Assembly: GCA_944320865.1 (NCBI GenBank)
Contig: CALUJC010000020.1
Span: forward strand, 1-58,604
Reading direction: 5' to 3'
Origin: an uncultured Bacteroides sp.
Lineage (GTDB): Bacteria; Bacteroidota; Bacteroidia; Bacteroidales; Bacteroidaceae
Length of the DNA: 58,604 nucleotides
The notes beneath the pieces are model-generated. The model did not search any database. It was not told where the DNA came from and saw only the letters and a list, made by a program, of their open reading frames with translations. Position numbers and translations under genes: made by a program. Positions 15,693-25,326 of this stretch are shown here, one piece after another (position 1 is the first letter of the stretch; every line of letters starts with the position of its first letter).

Positions 15693-16604
15693 TTAGAAGA
15701 GGTGGGCGGGATATACGCCGCTGTCTACCAGCGACTTAATCTTCTCCACCACGGCCGGCCGGTCTTCGGGATAGGTGACGCCGAACCACTTGCTTGTCGT
15801 GTCCAGCACCTCCACGGTGGCCGTGCCGTCCTTGATGAGCTTGTCCACCATGAGCGGGATGAAGAATTCGCTCTTCAGGTTCTCCATGTTCTTCGGGTCG
15901 CTGAGGAACGTCTTGAAGTATTCGCGGCTGTGGGCGAAGTAGTCGGGCGTGAAGCCCCAGAAGTTCATGCTCACGGGCGTCGTCTCCGGGGTGGCCACCC
16001 ATTGGCCGTCGTCGTCCAAGTACTTCACTTCGCCGTCCATGCGCTGTATCTTGGTGCGCTCCACCACCGAGGTCAGCAGGTGCCGTTCGTCGGTGCCGCA
16101 GATGCCGCGACTCACCGTTCCGCTCTCGCTCAGCGTGTTGCCCACGCGGAAGCCTACCATGGAGTAGACCCCCGTGCTTCCTTCGGGCAGGGCGGAGAGG
16201 AAGCGGCCCATCACTTGGAAGGAGTCGCGCCCGTAGAAGTCGTCGCAATTAATCACTGCAAACGGCTCTTGGATGACGTCGGCGCCCATCAGCACGGCGT
16301 GGTTGGTGCCCCACGGCTTGGTGCGCCCCTCCGGGCAGGTGAAGCCTTGGGGCAGCGCGTCGAGCGACTGGAACACCAGTTCGCACGGGATGTGCCCCTC
16401 GTACTTGGAGATTATCTTCTCGCGGAAGTCCTGTTCGAAGTCTTTGCGGATGACAAACACCAGCTTGCCGAAGCCTGCGTGGATAGCGTCGTAGATGGAG
16501 TAGTCCATAATGGTTTCGCCGTTCGGACCCAGTCCGTCCAGCTGTTTCAGCCCGCCGTAACGGCTTCCCATGCCGGCGGCCAGTAAGAAAAGAGTAGGTT
16601 TCAT
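15693..16604 (-). CDS. Sugar-phosphate nucleotidyltransferase-like protein
   Basis: A 303-residue nucleotidyltransferase with the N-terminal signature LLAAGMGSRYGGLKQLDGLG (nucleotide-binding G-x-G-x-R with a downstream Lys) and the metal-binding aspartates in VINCDDFYGRDSF. It resembles UDP-glucose/dTDP-glucose pyrophosphorylase-like enzymes and would make an NDP-sugar for surface glycans, but the sugar cannot be assigned. The window holds no sugar-modifying partner genes next to it. It lies 90 bp downstream of tamL on the same strand. Confidence 0.85.
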   Translation of the reverse strand: MKPTLFLLAAGMGSRYGGLKQLDGLGPNGETIMDYSIYDAIHAGFGKLVFVIRKDFEQDFREKIISKYEGHIPCELVFQSLDALPQGFTCPEGRTKPWGTNHAVLMGADVIQEPFAVINCDDFYGRDSFQVMGRFLSALPEGSTGVYSMVGFRVGNTLSESGTVSRGICGTDERHLLTSVVERTKIQRMDGEVKYLDDDGQWVATPETTPVSMNFWGFTPDYFAHSREYFKTFLSDPKNMENLKSEFFIPLMVDKLIKDGTATVEVLDTTSKWFGVTYPEDRPAVVEKIKSLVDSGVYPAHLF

Positions 16605-16694
16605 GATGATTCTCTATTAAAGGTTAGTTCATTTGCCTGCAAAAGTAAGAAATAATCATCACATACCTGCTAAAAAACGTGGGGAAATACTGCT

Positions 16695-19067
16695 TTAGAA
16701 CGGATAACCGATGGCGAAGTGTATTGCCATCCCGTCCTTGAAGCGGGTGATGTTGTAATAACCGCTCCGCCCCGTGTCATACGGGTTGTGCAGGGCGATA
16801 CCCCAATCCAGGCGGAACACCAGGAAGTCCATGTCGTAGCGGATGCCCAGCCCCGTGCCCAAGGCTATCTGCCGGGGGAAGTCCTTCAACGTAAACTCGC
16901 CTCCGTTGCGGTCAGGGTCGCGTCGCATCAGCCACACGTTGCCCGCATCGAGGAACACCGCCCCGTGCAGGTCGCTCACAATGCGGAAGCGGTATTCCAC
17001 GTTGGCCTCAAAGCGGATGTCGCCCACGTGGTTGATGAAGGCATAGTCGTTGTCCTCGTCGGGCAGGTAGCCTCCCGGGCCTATGCTGCGGGCGGAGAAG
17101 GCACGTACGCTGTTGGCTCCGCCTATGTAGAACTGCTCGGTGTAGGGTGCCGTCGTGGCATTGCCATACGACCAGATGGCACCCAGCGCCAGGCGTGAAG
17201 CCAGCGACTGGTTGCGGTCGATGCGGTAATGGTGGCGCAGCTCGGTGTTCAGCTTCATGAACTGGGCGAAGGGCACGCCCATCAGCTTCTTCTCCTGCTT
17301 GTCGAACGGCTGGCCGAAGATGCGGTAAATGGCCGATGTCACGTTGCCGGCCGAGGTAGCGGTAGTCTGCCACCAGAAGGTGTGCCGGCGAGGACGGCGG
17401 CGCAACGACTGTCCCGTGTTGGTGTTGTCGAACGTGTAGGTATATTCTATGGCCGGGATGAACTGGTTGCGCAGGCTGACGTACAGCGCGGGATTGTCCT
17501 CCTGCAGTTGCTTGAATTCATCGGTAGGGTTCCTCAGCACGTTAAACGTCAGGCGGAAGGGCGTGATGCTGTGTTTGCGTGTGGCATGCGGTTGGAAGTC
17601 GTAGGTGACGTTGCCTCCGAAGGCCAGCAGTTTGTAGTACCTGGCGCGGTTCTGCTGGTCGGCATAGAGGCGGAAGGTAGTGGTAGCCGGGAAGTCGTAC
17701 TCGTTGCCACCCATCCGGGGAAATACCACGCGGGGAAAGATGAGCGAGGTAGACAGCCCGAACTCATAGCTGTTCATGGCCGAAGTACTGTTAGGTCCCG
17801 TCTGCCATTCGTAGGAGGCATTAAGCTTCACGTTCCAGCTTTCGCCGCCGCCGAATACATTCTTCTTGGTCAGCGTAAAGGAAGCTCCCGGCCCCGTCTG
17901 GTTATTGCTCTTCATGGTGACGTTGAAGTCCAGTTCGGCATCGTAGGGCTTGTCCAGCGCCGTGCGGATGTTCAGGTCGAGGGTGTCGGACACAAAAGCC
18001 GTGTCGCGCGGCGTGTACTGCATCTCCAGGTAGCGGAATATGCCCACGTTGGCCAGGCGCTCTTGCACGCGGGTCTGGCGGTATAGGCTGTACAGGCTTT
18101 CTGCCGAGCGCTGCCGGCTGATGCCTGCGCTGTCTTCCACTTGTCGCTTGTGGCGGTATCCTTTGTAGTCTATCCAGCGGTAAAGCATATTAGGTCGCAC
18201 GCGCAGTTTGCCGTGGTGATAGATGCGCAAGTTGCGGTAGTCGGTACTGTCGTTGGGGGCCTCGCCGTTCTTGCCCAATATTGTCACCGTGGTGCGCCCC
18301 ACGCGGAAGGGCTTCTCTGCCACCCGGGGCATGCCGGCCACGGGCACCATGCGCATCTGCACATGCCCGCCTGGCACTTGGGTAGTGTCCGCTTGATAGG
18401 TGAGGTAGTCGGGGCGGAAGTAATAGTAGCCCACATTGCGTAGCAGGTTGCTGATGCGGGTACGCTCGCCGTCCAGGTCTTCTACATTGAACTGCTCACC
18501 GGGTTGGATAAGAGAACGGCGTCGGCTCATCCGCATGAGGCGCAATGTGAGTGGCGAAAAGCCTACATACTCCAGCGTGTCGATGAAGTAGGGCCGGCCC
18601 ATGTTGACGGTGTATTGCACCTTGGCTTTAAGCGAGTCTTTGGGGTCGTAGAAGGTCTCATAATTTACCGCACTGTTGAAGTAACCGTATTCGTGCAATA
18701 CGTTGGTCGCAGCCTGCGTACGTATCTCCGGATTGACGGATGAAAGCAGCACAGGGTCGGCGGCAAAGCGGTTGAATATCCATCGGCCAAGGCCTTTCTC
18801 GTATTTCTGAAAGCCGTTGTATATCCACAGCCCTACGGGGAAAGGCATCCGCACGCCCAGTATGGAGTTGTTTGGCGCCTTGTCCAGTGCGGCGTTTACC
18901 TCTTCCAATGCCGTTTCTCCCACATCGGTAGGTGTAGGGTTATCCACCATAGTGGCTTTCTGCCCGATGTAGAGAACTTCCCCTTCCGGCAGATGCTTCG
19001 TGGTGGAGCAGGCTGCCAGCAGGCAAAGCATCCATATATAGGGTATGAGATACCTAACTTTATTCAT
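16695..19067 (-). CDS. tamL: TamL: BamA-type outer-membrane lipoprotein of the translocation and assembly module
   Basis: A 790-residue Omp85-superfamily protein made as a lipoprotein (lipobox LLAAC, Cys20). POTRA-like repeats occupy about residues 40-390 and are followed by a 16-strand-type barrel with the conserved lid motif (FSARSIGPGGY, an RxxGPG-like turn) and the C-terminal FAIGYPF ending in Phe. In Bacteroidetes the lipidated TamA relative is called TamL and works with TamB in moving lipids or proteins to the outer membrane. TamB is encoded just upstream, separated by the RhuM-Fic gene, whose stop overlaps this start by 4 bp. Confidence 0.88.
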   Translation of the reverse strand: MNKVRYLIPYIWMLCLLAACSTTKHLPEGEVLYIGQKATMVDNPTPTDVGETALEEVNAALDKAPNNSILGVRMPFPVGLWIYNGFQKYEKGLGRWIFNRFAADPVLLSSVNPEIRTQAATNVLHEYGYFNSAVNYETFYDPKDSLKAKVQYTVNMGRPYFIDTLEYVGFSPLTLRLMRMSRRRSLIQPGEQFNVEDLDGERTRISNLLRNVGYYYFRPDYLTYQADTTQVPGGHVQMRMVPVAGMPRVAEKPFRVGRTTVTILGKNGEAPNDSTDYRNLRIYHHGKLRVRPNMLYRWIDYKGYRHKRQVEDSAGISRQRSAESLYSLYRQTRVQERLANVGIFRYLEMQYTPRDTAFVSDTLDLNIRTALDKPYDAELDFNVTMKSNNQTGPGASFTLTKKNVFGGGESWNVKLNASYEWQTGPNSTSAMNSYEFGLSTSLIFPRVVFPRMGGNEYDFPATTTFRLYADQQNRARYYKLLAFGGNVTYDFQPHATRKHSITPFRLTFNVLRNPTDEFKQLQEDNPALYVSLRNQFIPAIEYTYTFDNTNTGQSLRRRPRRHTFWWQTTATSAGNVTSAIYRIFGQPFDKQEKKLMGVPFAQFMKLNTELRHHYRIDRNQSLASRLALGAIWSYGNATTAPYTEQFYIGGANSVRAFSARSIGPGGYLPDEDNDYAFINHVGDIRFEANVEYRFRIVSDLHGAVFLDAGNVWLMRRDPDRNGGEFTLKDFPRQIALGTGLGIRYDMDFLVFRLDWGIALHNPYDTGRSGYYNITRFKDGMAIHFAIGYPF

Positions 19068-20041
19068 ATATTGTTTCTATTTATCAGATTCACCACTACT
19101 TTTACCATTACATCCTTCTCTTCCGTGCGACTTTCAGCTATCATCAGTGTAAGGGCTACCAGGGTATTGTCGGCAATTCGTTTGCTGCCATCCGGGTTAT
19201 AAAGAATGCCATTGCCTGCCATGAACCATAGGAAAAGCGTGGCGGCAATCCGTTTGTTCCCGTCACTGAATGAATGATTCTTTGTCACCAGATAGAGCAG
19301 CATTGCGGCCTTCTCTTCTACTGACGGATAGAGGTCTTGCCCGCCGAAAGTCTGGTATATTTGCCCGATAGAGCTTTTGAAGGAGTCGTCCTTTTCATTA
19401 CCGAACCATTGACTTCCTCCGAATTTTGCCTTCAATCCCTCTATGGCTTTCATCGCCCCTTCGTATGTGGCATGAAACTTTTCTTCGTTGGTAGTCTGCT
19501 CTACGGCCAGTTGCTGGTAATCGTACTTGTCCAACGTGTCAAGGGCATAAGTATAGTCGGATACCACTTCAATAAGGCTAAGTGCATCATTGGAAGTCAA
19601 TGCCTCTTGCGTCTTGACTGTCCGGCCTAATACGTTGACCAGTTGTTTCAACTCCGTATATCGTTGCTCCGTCAAAGCCTTGTTCACGGCATATCCCTTT
19701 ACCAGGTATTCTTTCAGCACTTTGTTGGCCCAAATACGGAATTGTGTGCCACGCTGGCTCTTTACACGGTATCCCACCGATATAATGACATCTAAGCTAT
19801 AGATTTTTGTAGGCTTGTATTTTGAGAAAGTATTATGCAAAATTTGCATATTACTCTTTTCTTCCAATTCTCCTTCTTTGAAAACATTGGAGATGTGGCG
19901 CGCTATGACCGATTGGTCTTTTTGAAACAATTCCGACATTTGAGCCTGAGATAGCCACACGGTGTCATTATCCAATTTTACATCGATGGATGTTTGTCCA
20001 TCAGCTGTCTGATATATTATGATTTTGTTATTCAATTCCAT
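19064..20041 (-). CDS. RhuM-family protein with C-terminal Fic/DOC domain
   Basis: A 325-residue two-domain protein. Residues about 1-130 match the RhuM family (DDTVWLSQAQMSELF-like start, ARHISNVFKEGEL, YSLDVIISVGYRVKSQRGT, FRIWANKVLKEYL). Residues about 185-310 carry a Fic/DOC fold with the active-site loop HSFSDGNKR, the HxFxDGNxR motif that transfers AMP or another nucleotide group to a target. It lies between tamB (30 bp upstream) and tamL (4-bp ATGA overlap), so it is co-expressed with them. RhuM-Fic genes are usually accessory genes found near restriction systems or mobile DNA, and this gene looks more AT-rich than its neighbours. No antitoxin gene is seen. Confidence 0.88.
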   Translation of the reverse strand: MELNNKIIIYQTADGQTSIDVKLDNDTVWLSQAQMSELFQKDQSVIARHISNVFKEGELEEKSNMQILHNTFSKYKPTKIYSLDVIISVGYRVKSQRGTQFRIWANKVLKEYLVKGYAVNKALTEQRYTELKQLVNVLGRTVKTQEALTSNDALSLIEVVSDYTYALDTLDKYDYQQLAVEQTTNEEKFHATYEGAMKAIEGLKAKFGGSQWFGNEKDDSFKSSIGQIYQTFGGQDLYPSVEEKAAMLLYLVTKNHSFSDGNKRIAATLFLWFMAGNGILYNPDGSKRIADNTLVALTLMIAESRTEEKDVMVKVVVNLINRNNI

Positions 20042-20071
20042 ACTTTCACTTCTAATGCAGTTTCATGAACA

Positions 20072-23000
20072 TTATTCATCGCCCTTTTCTTGTACAGTTT
20101 CTTCCTCTCTCTGCCTCTTCCTGAAGATGAACAGCTCGCCCAGCCGGTCCATCTTGCGGCGCAGTACGAGGCCAAGCCCTGTCTCGGTTATTTCGCCGTC
20201 GAGCACGCTCTCGTAGTTCTTGTTGTAGAACACACGGACGTAGCGCGTGCCCGAATTGTCGAGCCTGTATTCCAGTGAAATGTTGTCTATAAATGACTGG
20301 GCGTTATTGGTAGCATTCGCCCCGGTGGTCACCTTGCCGCCTATCACTACCTGTATGCGGTCGTTGAAGAAGCGTTGCGAGTAGCGGAAACTGTAGTCCG
20401 TCTGCTTGTCGCCCGTCTCGGCCGAAGTGCGGTCTTCTACGCCCACGCTGATGCTTGCCCCCTTCATGCTTCCTGCCAGGCTGTTTATCTGGTTTTGCAG
20501 CACGCTGTTCAGGGCGGCACCCATGCTGAGGTTGCCTCCACCGCCGCCGCTGCCCATGTAGATGCCGGTAGCCATCATGGCAATGGCCTGCTTGCTGCGC
20601 TCTTCGGCGCCCATGGCTTGCAGTTCGTTCTCCACGGTGGCATCTTCCGGGGCAGTGATGTCGAATACCAGGTCGGGAGCCGACAATCGGTTTTGTATGG
20701 CGATGGATACATCGAAGTTCACCATGCGTGAAGCCCCGTCCTCGCCGCCGTCGGACACTGATGCCCGTAAGCGTTCCGTTGCCTTCAGGCTCAGCGTAGG
20801 ATTCATCAGGTCGCCACGCCAATCCACGTAGCTTCCGCTGTCGAATTTGAACTCCTTCAGCGGGATAATGGGCAGCGAGTATTTCATCATGCCGCCTGAC
20901 AGGGTGTAGCGCCCTGTCAAGCTCATGTCGCCTTGCGGCGTGTATTGCAGGGACAGGTCTCCTCCGCCTTCCAACTCAATATACTTGCTGCCGTCGGTCA
21001 CCAGGTCGGCGCGCAGGCGCACGGCATCGTCTATGTGCAGCGACAGCAACACGTCCATGCCGCCCAGCGACAGTACGCCACCTTCTACAGGTTGCACGGT
21101 GGTAGTGTCGTTGAACGAGGTAAAGGTCACCAGTTCGTCCAAGCGGTCTTCCACCGTCAGCGGAGAGTCGGTCAGCACATAAGTCACGTTGGTGTTGCCC
21201 AGCAGGTTCATGTTGCCGCGCATGGTCAGTGCGTCCAGCGGCCCGCGCACCATGGCCAGCAGGTCTACGTACACCTTGCCATACACCAGGCTGCCTCGGT
21301 GGCGGGGCGCATTGAGCAGGTTGTAGTTTACGGCCTTCAGCTGCAGGTCGGCGGTGGGGCGTTCCAGATTACGGAAATCCACCTTGCCGTTTATGGTGAA
21401 GGGATTGTCGCTGGTGGTATAGATGGAGAAGCGGTCGAATACCAGTTGGTTATCCTCAATCTTCACCGGGCGGGTATCAAACCAATAGCGTGCTCCCGCC
21501 TGGCGGATATAGACTGATGTCGTGTCCAATGAAAGCTGTCCTTGCAGCTCGGGCTTGTCCAGCGAACCGCGCAAGGAAATCTCGCTGTTCAGGTAGCCCC
21601 GCAGCGTTATCATGTCGTCGGGCACAAAGGCGTTGGCCACGGTCAGCGGGAAGCGCTTCATGCGCGCACCCACGGCCAGGGTGTCTCTGCCGTTTTTCTC
21701 TCCCATAATGCCGCCTACGGCAAGCACCTCTTGTCCATTTACCTTAAACTTGCCGCCCAGCAGGTGTCTGTTCCCTTCATCCGGAAGCCAGGTTCCCTCC
21801 AGACCGATGTCGCCCACCGTTTTGCCTTCGTAGCTCAGTTCCTGTATATCGGCTCCTGCTGACACCCGCAGGTTGGAGGTGGTCTGCACATAGTTGGCGT
21901 TGGCCGACAGCAGTCCCCTCAGCTTGGGCAGGTAGGGCAGCACCTGGCTCAGTTCACTCAGCCGGAAGCGGTTCAGCTCGAGGTGGATGTTCTGCAGGGA
22001 TACCGTGTCTTGGGCGTCCGACTGCATGCGGAAGCCTATGCCATCGTCGCCCTGCATGTCTATGTTGGCATAGACGCGCATGTTCTTATGCAGGTACACC
22101 CAGTTGTGCGCATCTTTGAAGCGGAATTTCCGGTAGGCCACGATGGGTTCTTCGGGTGTCAGGTGCAGCAGCATGCCGTTGCCTTTGCCGTTCCCTTCGG
22201 TCAGCGGGCGGGCGTTGAGGCCGAGCAGGATGCCCGTCTTGCCCTGTCCGTCGGTGAAGCCCACGGTCAGTTCGGCATCCTCGTTGCGTATTTCCCCCGT
22301 CAGCCTGCTGTGGAAGGTGAACTGCGGGTTCTCCGGGCCGTTGATGACTCCGCCTTGCAGCTTCATGCGTGTGGTGTCCTGGCTGATGGCAAAATACACC
22401 GTGTCCAGCTGCAGCGAGTCGGCACGAAGCCCATGTATGGCGGTACGTCCGTTGATGCCCCTGTCGGGCGTGAAGCCAAACATAAGGGTGAAGTCATGGT
22501 AGCCGATGCCCCGTGCATTGAGCAGATAACCCAGCGGATTCTCCCGTCCGGCTTTCAGCTGCATGCCTGCCGAGGGGAGGGCGCGGCGCAGTTCGGCATG
22601 GTCCAGCTTGCGGTTGTCTATCTGCTTCATCAGCAGTTCGGCAAAGAGGGTGCCTTGCTCCATCAGCTGCTTCAGCGTGCTGCGGGCGCGGAAGCGGAAA
22701 TCCATGTCGCCGGCCGTCAACCCAATCTTTACCGAGTCGTGCCGCGCTTCTGCCCCGAGGCGGAAGGCAAAGGGACGCTTCAGTGGCTGGGGCGCAATGC
22801 CCAGGCTGTGCAGGTCTGCGTTGTCCACATCCACGTCCAGCGTGCCGTCCAGATAGGTGCGGTCCAGGCGCAGGTCGGCCTTTCCCGTCATTTGCAGCAG
22901 GTCGTTGCGGCTGCTCAGGCTGACAGAAGCTACCGAAGCCTCCAGTCCGGCTTTTACCCCGATGCCGTTCAGGTCCCAATGCCCGTACTGCAGTTGTCCG

Positions 23001-24655
23001 AGCGACATTTCCAAGGCTGCCCTCGTGCTTGGCGAGGCAATGTCTGTGCCTTTGCCTTGGGCTGTCAGTCGGGCGGATAGCAGGTAAATGGAGTCGTTGG
23101 GCAAGAAGTGGTTTATCTGCAGGCTGTCGATGCCCAGGTCGGCATGGTACGTCTCGTCTGCAAGGTTATAATCGGCATTCAGTCCCAGGAAGCCCTGTTG
23201 CTCTTGCAATTGCAGGGAGGCGGTGACCCGGTTCCCTTCCATGCCGACTTTGGCATCGAGCCTCATGCTGTCCGGTACGGCGAAGGCTACCGAATCTCCG
23301 GCCAGCCCTGTCAAGAACTCCAGGTTGCCTGTCCGCATCCGCAGGTCCATGCTGCCGTTGCGGCGGATGCTGTCGTTCAGGTTCCAGAATTCGCCTCCGC
23401 CATCCAGTGCGAAAGCGCCCGGCAGGTCGATGTTGAAGCGCGATATTTGCATTTGTTTCAAGTTGCCCTCCGTGCCTGCGCGCACCCTGAGCGGATGCAT
23501 GGGATAGTTCTCTTTGAACGATTCGGGCAGGTTGCCGGCCAGCAGCATCACGTCCTGTTTGCCGATGCGGGCATTTAGCCGGGCACTGAGGTGGCCGGTG
23601 GTGGGGATGTCTATCAGCTGCCAATAGGTTTGTGCGCTGAGGTCTATCTCGCTGTTGGGGGTGAGCAGCCGTAGCGACGGGATGCGCACCACGGTGGAGT
23701 CGGCTTGCACTTCGCCCGTGAGCGAGGTGATGCTGAGGCCCGAACGTTCATTCATGACGAGTTCCCGGATGCGTGCCCGGATGTCGTGTCCGCAGTAGTG
23801 CACGGAGTCGATGCCCAGGCGCACGTCGCGCAAGGCTATGTGCGCGGGGTTGAAGCCCGGCGCATCGGTCGTGTCCGCCGCCCCCGTGCGGTAGTCCAAG
23901 GTAGTGCCCTCCAGCAGGAACTGTCCGAAGCCGTAGGCCTGCCGGCCCAGGTCGGCCTCCGCCTCGCTTATGCCTATACTGCCCACGCGGGCATCCAGCC
24001 GCAGGCTGTCGAGCGGCATGTCGAGGTCTACGGATATGTTGGCCAACTTCAACTCATGTAGCTGTATTTTCCAATTCAACGGGGCTGTGGCGGCGGTGTC
24101 TTCAGGCTCGGGCGGCAAGGTGTCGGTCAGCTGCACCTGCACGTGCGTGTCGGCCAGCTCCACGCTGTTCAGCACCACCGTTTCATGCACCAGGTCCACG
24201 CCGTGGCTTTTCAGGAAGAAGCGGCCCAGCGTGCCCTGCACCTTCATGCCGGGCAGCAGGCGGGCCGAATTGACGGCCACCCCTTCGAGCGTGATGCCGT
24301 CCACCTCCACCTGTCCGCGCAGCAAGGGCATGGCCTGCACGCTTACGTTGAGTCTGTCCAGCCTGAGCAATGTGTCGGGAGCCTGTACATCTGTGGCAGT
24401 GCTGTCGGCAGGCTGCACTACCTGCACGCCGCGCACCAGCAGGTTCAGCGGGAAGCGCAGGTCTATGCGCTCCACGTCAATCTCCATGCCCGTGGCTTCG
24501 GAAGCCAGCGTGGTGGCCTCCCGGCGGATGAAGTCTTGCACGGGTGGCACGTAGAGCAGCACCATCAGCAAGATTAACAGCGCCACCGGGGTGAGCAGCA
24601 CCCAGAGCGCCACCCGCAGTGCAGTCCTTTTTCGGTTATTTGTCGTTTCAGTCAT
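20072..24655 (-). CDS. tamB: TamB-like inner-membrane-anchored translocation protein
   Basis: A 1527-residue TamB/AsmA-like protein. A single N-terminal membrane anchor (ALWVLLTPVALLILLMVLLY, about residues 14-33) is followed by very long stretches of beta-rich repeats forming the expected hydrophobic groove, and a C-terminal TamB (DUF490) domain from about residue 1050, with segments such as LRGYLNSEISLRGSLDKPEL and FDITAPEDATVENELQAMG. The family bridges inner and outer membranes and works with TamA/TamL in outer-membrane biogenesis or phospholipid transport. It is the first gene of the minus-strand run and is divergent from the WYL regulator. Confidence 0.92.
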   Translation of the reverse strand: MTETTNNRKRTALRVALWVLLTPVALLILLMVLLYVPPVQDFIRREATTLASEATGMEIDVERIDLRFPLNLLVRGVQVVQPADSTATDVQAPDTLLRLDRLNVSVQAMPLLRGQVEVDGITLEGVAVNSARLLPGMKVQGTLGRFFLKSHGVDLVHETVVLNSVELADTHVQVQLTDTLPPEPEDTAATAPLNWKIQLHELKLANISVDLDMPLDSLRLDARVGSIGISEAEADLGRQAYGFGQFLLEGTTLDYRTGAADTTDAPGFNPAHIALRDVRLGIDSVHYCGHDIRARIRELVMNERSGLSITSLTGEVQADSTVVRIPSLRLLTPNSEIDLSAQTYWQLIDIPTTGHLSARLNARIGKQDVMLLAGNLPESFKENYPMHPLRVRAGTEGNLKQMQISRFNIDLPGAFALDGGGEFWNLNDSIRRNGSMDLRMRTGNLEFLTGLAGDSVAFAVPDSMRLDAKVGMEGNRVTASLQLQEQQGFLGLNADYNLADETYHADLGIDSLQINHFLPNDSIYLLSARLTAQGKGTDIASPSTRAALEMSLGQLQYGHWDLNGIGVKAGLEASVASVSLSSRNDLLQMTGKADLRLDRTYLDGTLDVDVDNADLHSLGIAPQPLKRPFAFRLGAEARHDSVKIGLTAGDMDFRFRARSTLKQLMEQGTLFAELLMKQIDNRKLDHAELRRALPSAGMQLKAGRENPLGYLLNARGIGYHDFTLMFGFTPDRGINGRTAIHGLRADSLQLDTVYFAISQDTTRMKLQGGVINGPENPQFTFHSRLTGEIRNEDAELTVGFTDGQGKTGILLGLNARPLTEGNGKGNGMLLHLTPEEPIVAYRKFRFKDAHNWVYLHKNMRVYANIDMQGDDGIGFRMQSDAQDTVSLQNIHLELNRFRLSELSQVLPYLPKLRGLLSANANYVQTTSNLRVSAGADIQELSYEGKTVGDIGLEGTWLPDEGNRHLLGGKFKVNGQEVLAVGGIMGEKNGRDTLAVGARMKRFPLTVANAFVPDDMITLRGYLNSEISLRGSLDKPELQGQLSLDTTSVYIRQAGARYWFDTRPVKIEDNQLVFDRFSIYTTSDNPFTINGKVDFRNLERPTADLQLKAVNYNLLNAPRHRGSLVYGKVYVDLLAMVRGPLDALTMRGNMNLLGNTNVTYVLTDSPLTVEDRLDELVTFTSFNDTTTVQPVEGGVLSLGGMDVLLSLHIDDAVRLRADLVTDGSKYIELEGGGDLSLQYTPQGDMSLTGRYTLSGGMMKYSLPIIPLKEFKFDSGSYVDWRGDLMNPTLSLKATERLRASVSDGGEDGASRMVNFDVSIAIQNRLSAPDLVFDITAPEDATVENELQAMGAEERSKQAIAMMATGIYMGSGGGGGNLSMGAALNSVLQNQINSLAGSMKGASISVGVEDRTSAETGDKQTDYSFRYSQRFFNDRIQVVIGGKVTTGANATNNAQSFIDNISLEYRLDNSGTRYVRVFYNKNYESVLDGEITETGLGLVLRRKMDRLGELFIFRKRQREEETVQEKGDE

Positions 24656-24709
24656 TATGGTTCAGCTTGTTGTCGGCAGAAGGTACATCTCATTAGCAGT
24701 AAAGTTTTC

Positions 24710-24796
24710 TTGCTGTCATGCTGAACAAAGTGAAGCATCTCCTATTGATCGGAGTAAACGGAAGATCCTTCACGTACGTTCAGGATGACAAAGCAA
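24710..24796. repeat. Long inverted repeat (TGTCATNCTGAAC type)
   Basis: The left arm 24710-24742 (TTGCTGTCATGCTGAACAAA onward) pairs with the right arm 24760-24796 (ending GTTCAGGATGACAAAGCAA), with few mismatches and a loop of about 17 bases. Similar inverted sequences (TCATCCTGAACGAAG-like) are widespread dispersed repeats in bacterial genomes. No coding content. Confidence 0.7.
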
Positions 24797-24968
24797 AAAG
24801 ACAGTACGGCTGCATTCAGATACTCCTTTGTTAAGTTACTACAAAGAAAGCGATTTTATCTGACATTTGTTGCACCATGGCATGAAAAAACCTCGAAATG
24901 CCCCAAACAGGACATCGGGACACGACATGCGCGGATACTTATTTAGTGTGATATTTTACTCTGCTATG

Positions 24969-25072
24969 TTCGTATTTCATTCGATCCATATTCGGTTCTA
25001 TAGTGACGGGAATAGAGCGAACTTGGTACGAATATGGAACGAACATGGTACGAAGAAAGTACGGTGAGGGTG
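24969..25072. repeat. 11/22-bp phased inverted array (TTCG arm / CGAA arm)
   Basis: TTCG occurs at 24969, 24980 and 24991, every 11 bp. On the right arm CG steps fall at 25007, 25018, 25029, 25040, 25051 and 25062, again every 11 bp, mostly as CGAA. The right arm also shows a 22-bp tandem duplication (25018-25039 and 25040-25061, 17 of 22 bases equal). Left and right arms are complementary, giving a large imperfect palindrome with the same design as 523-625 but different bases. Confidence 0.65.
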
Positions 25073-25326
25073 TGAATGGATACTTTATTTATATGATATT
25101 CAGTGTGTTACGGTATTGTATATGTAAGCATTTTTAAATTTCAGAAAACTTAAAAAGTAAACATATTTCAATTTACGTATAAATGAAAATTACTATTTCG
25201 GAGAGAGGAAAGGGATGGGGGCGAGTGGGTACAAGCGGGACACTATTTTTTGAAAAAATCGGGAAAACGACATGTTTTGTCGCTTGCAAGGGCTAAATTT
25301 GTGGAAAAATAAAACGGTTGATACTT

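Larger units (their letters stand above)
24656..25326. other. Intergenic region between tamB and the WYL gene
   Basis: Contains an inverted repeat (24710-24796), a phased array (24969-25072) and, near the WYL gene, the palindrome CGACA-N5-TGTCG at 25268-25282 followed by TAAATTTG at 25294-25301, a -7-like element. The palindrome would be well placed as an operator over the promoter, possibly for autoregulation. A plus-strand reading frame at 24867-25067 runs through the array and is not a gene. Confidence 0.45.

Noticed and set aside
24867-25067. Short plus-strand gene upstream of the WYL regulator
   Set aside because: Its C-terminal part is translated phased repeat sequence and it has no family resemblance.
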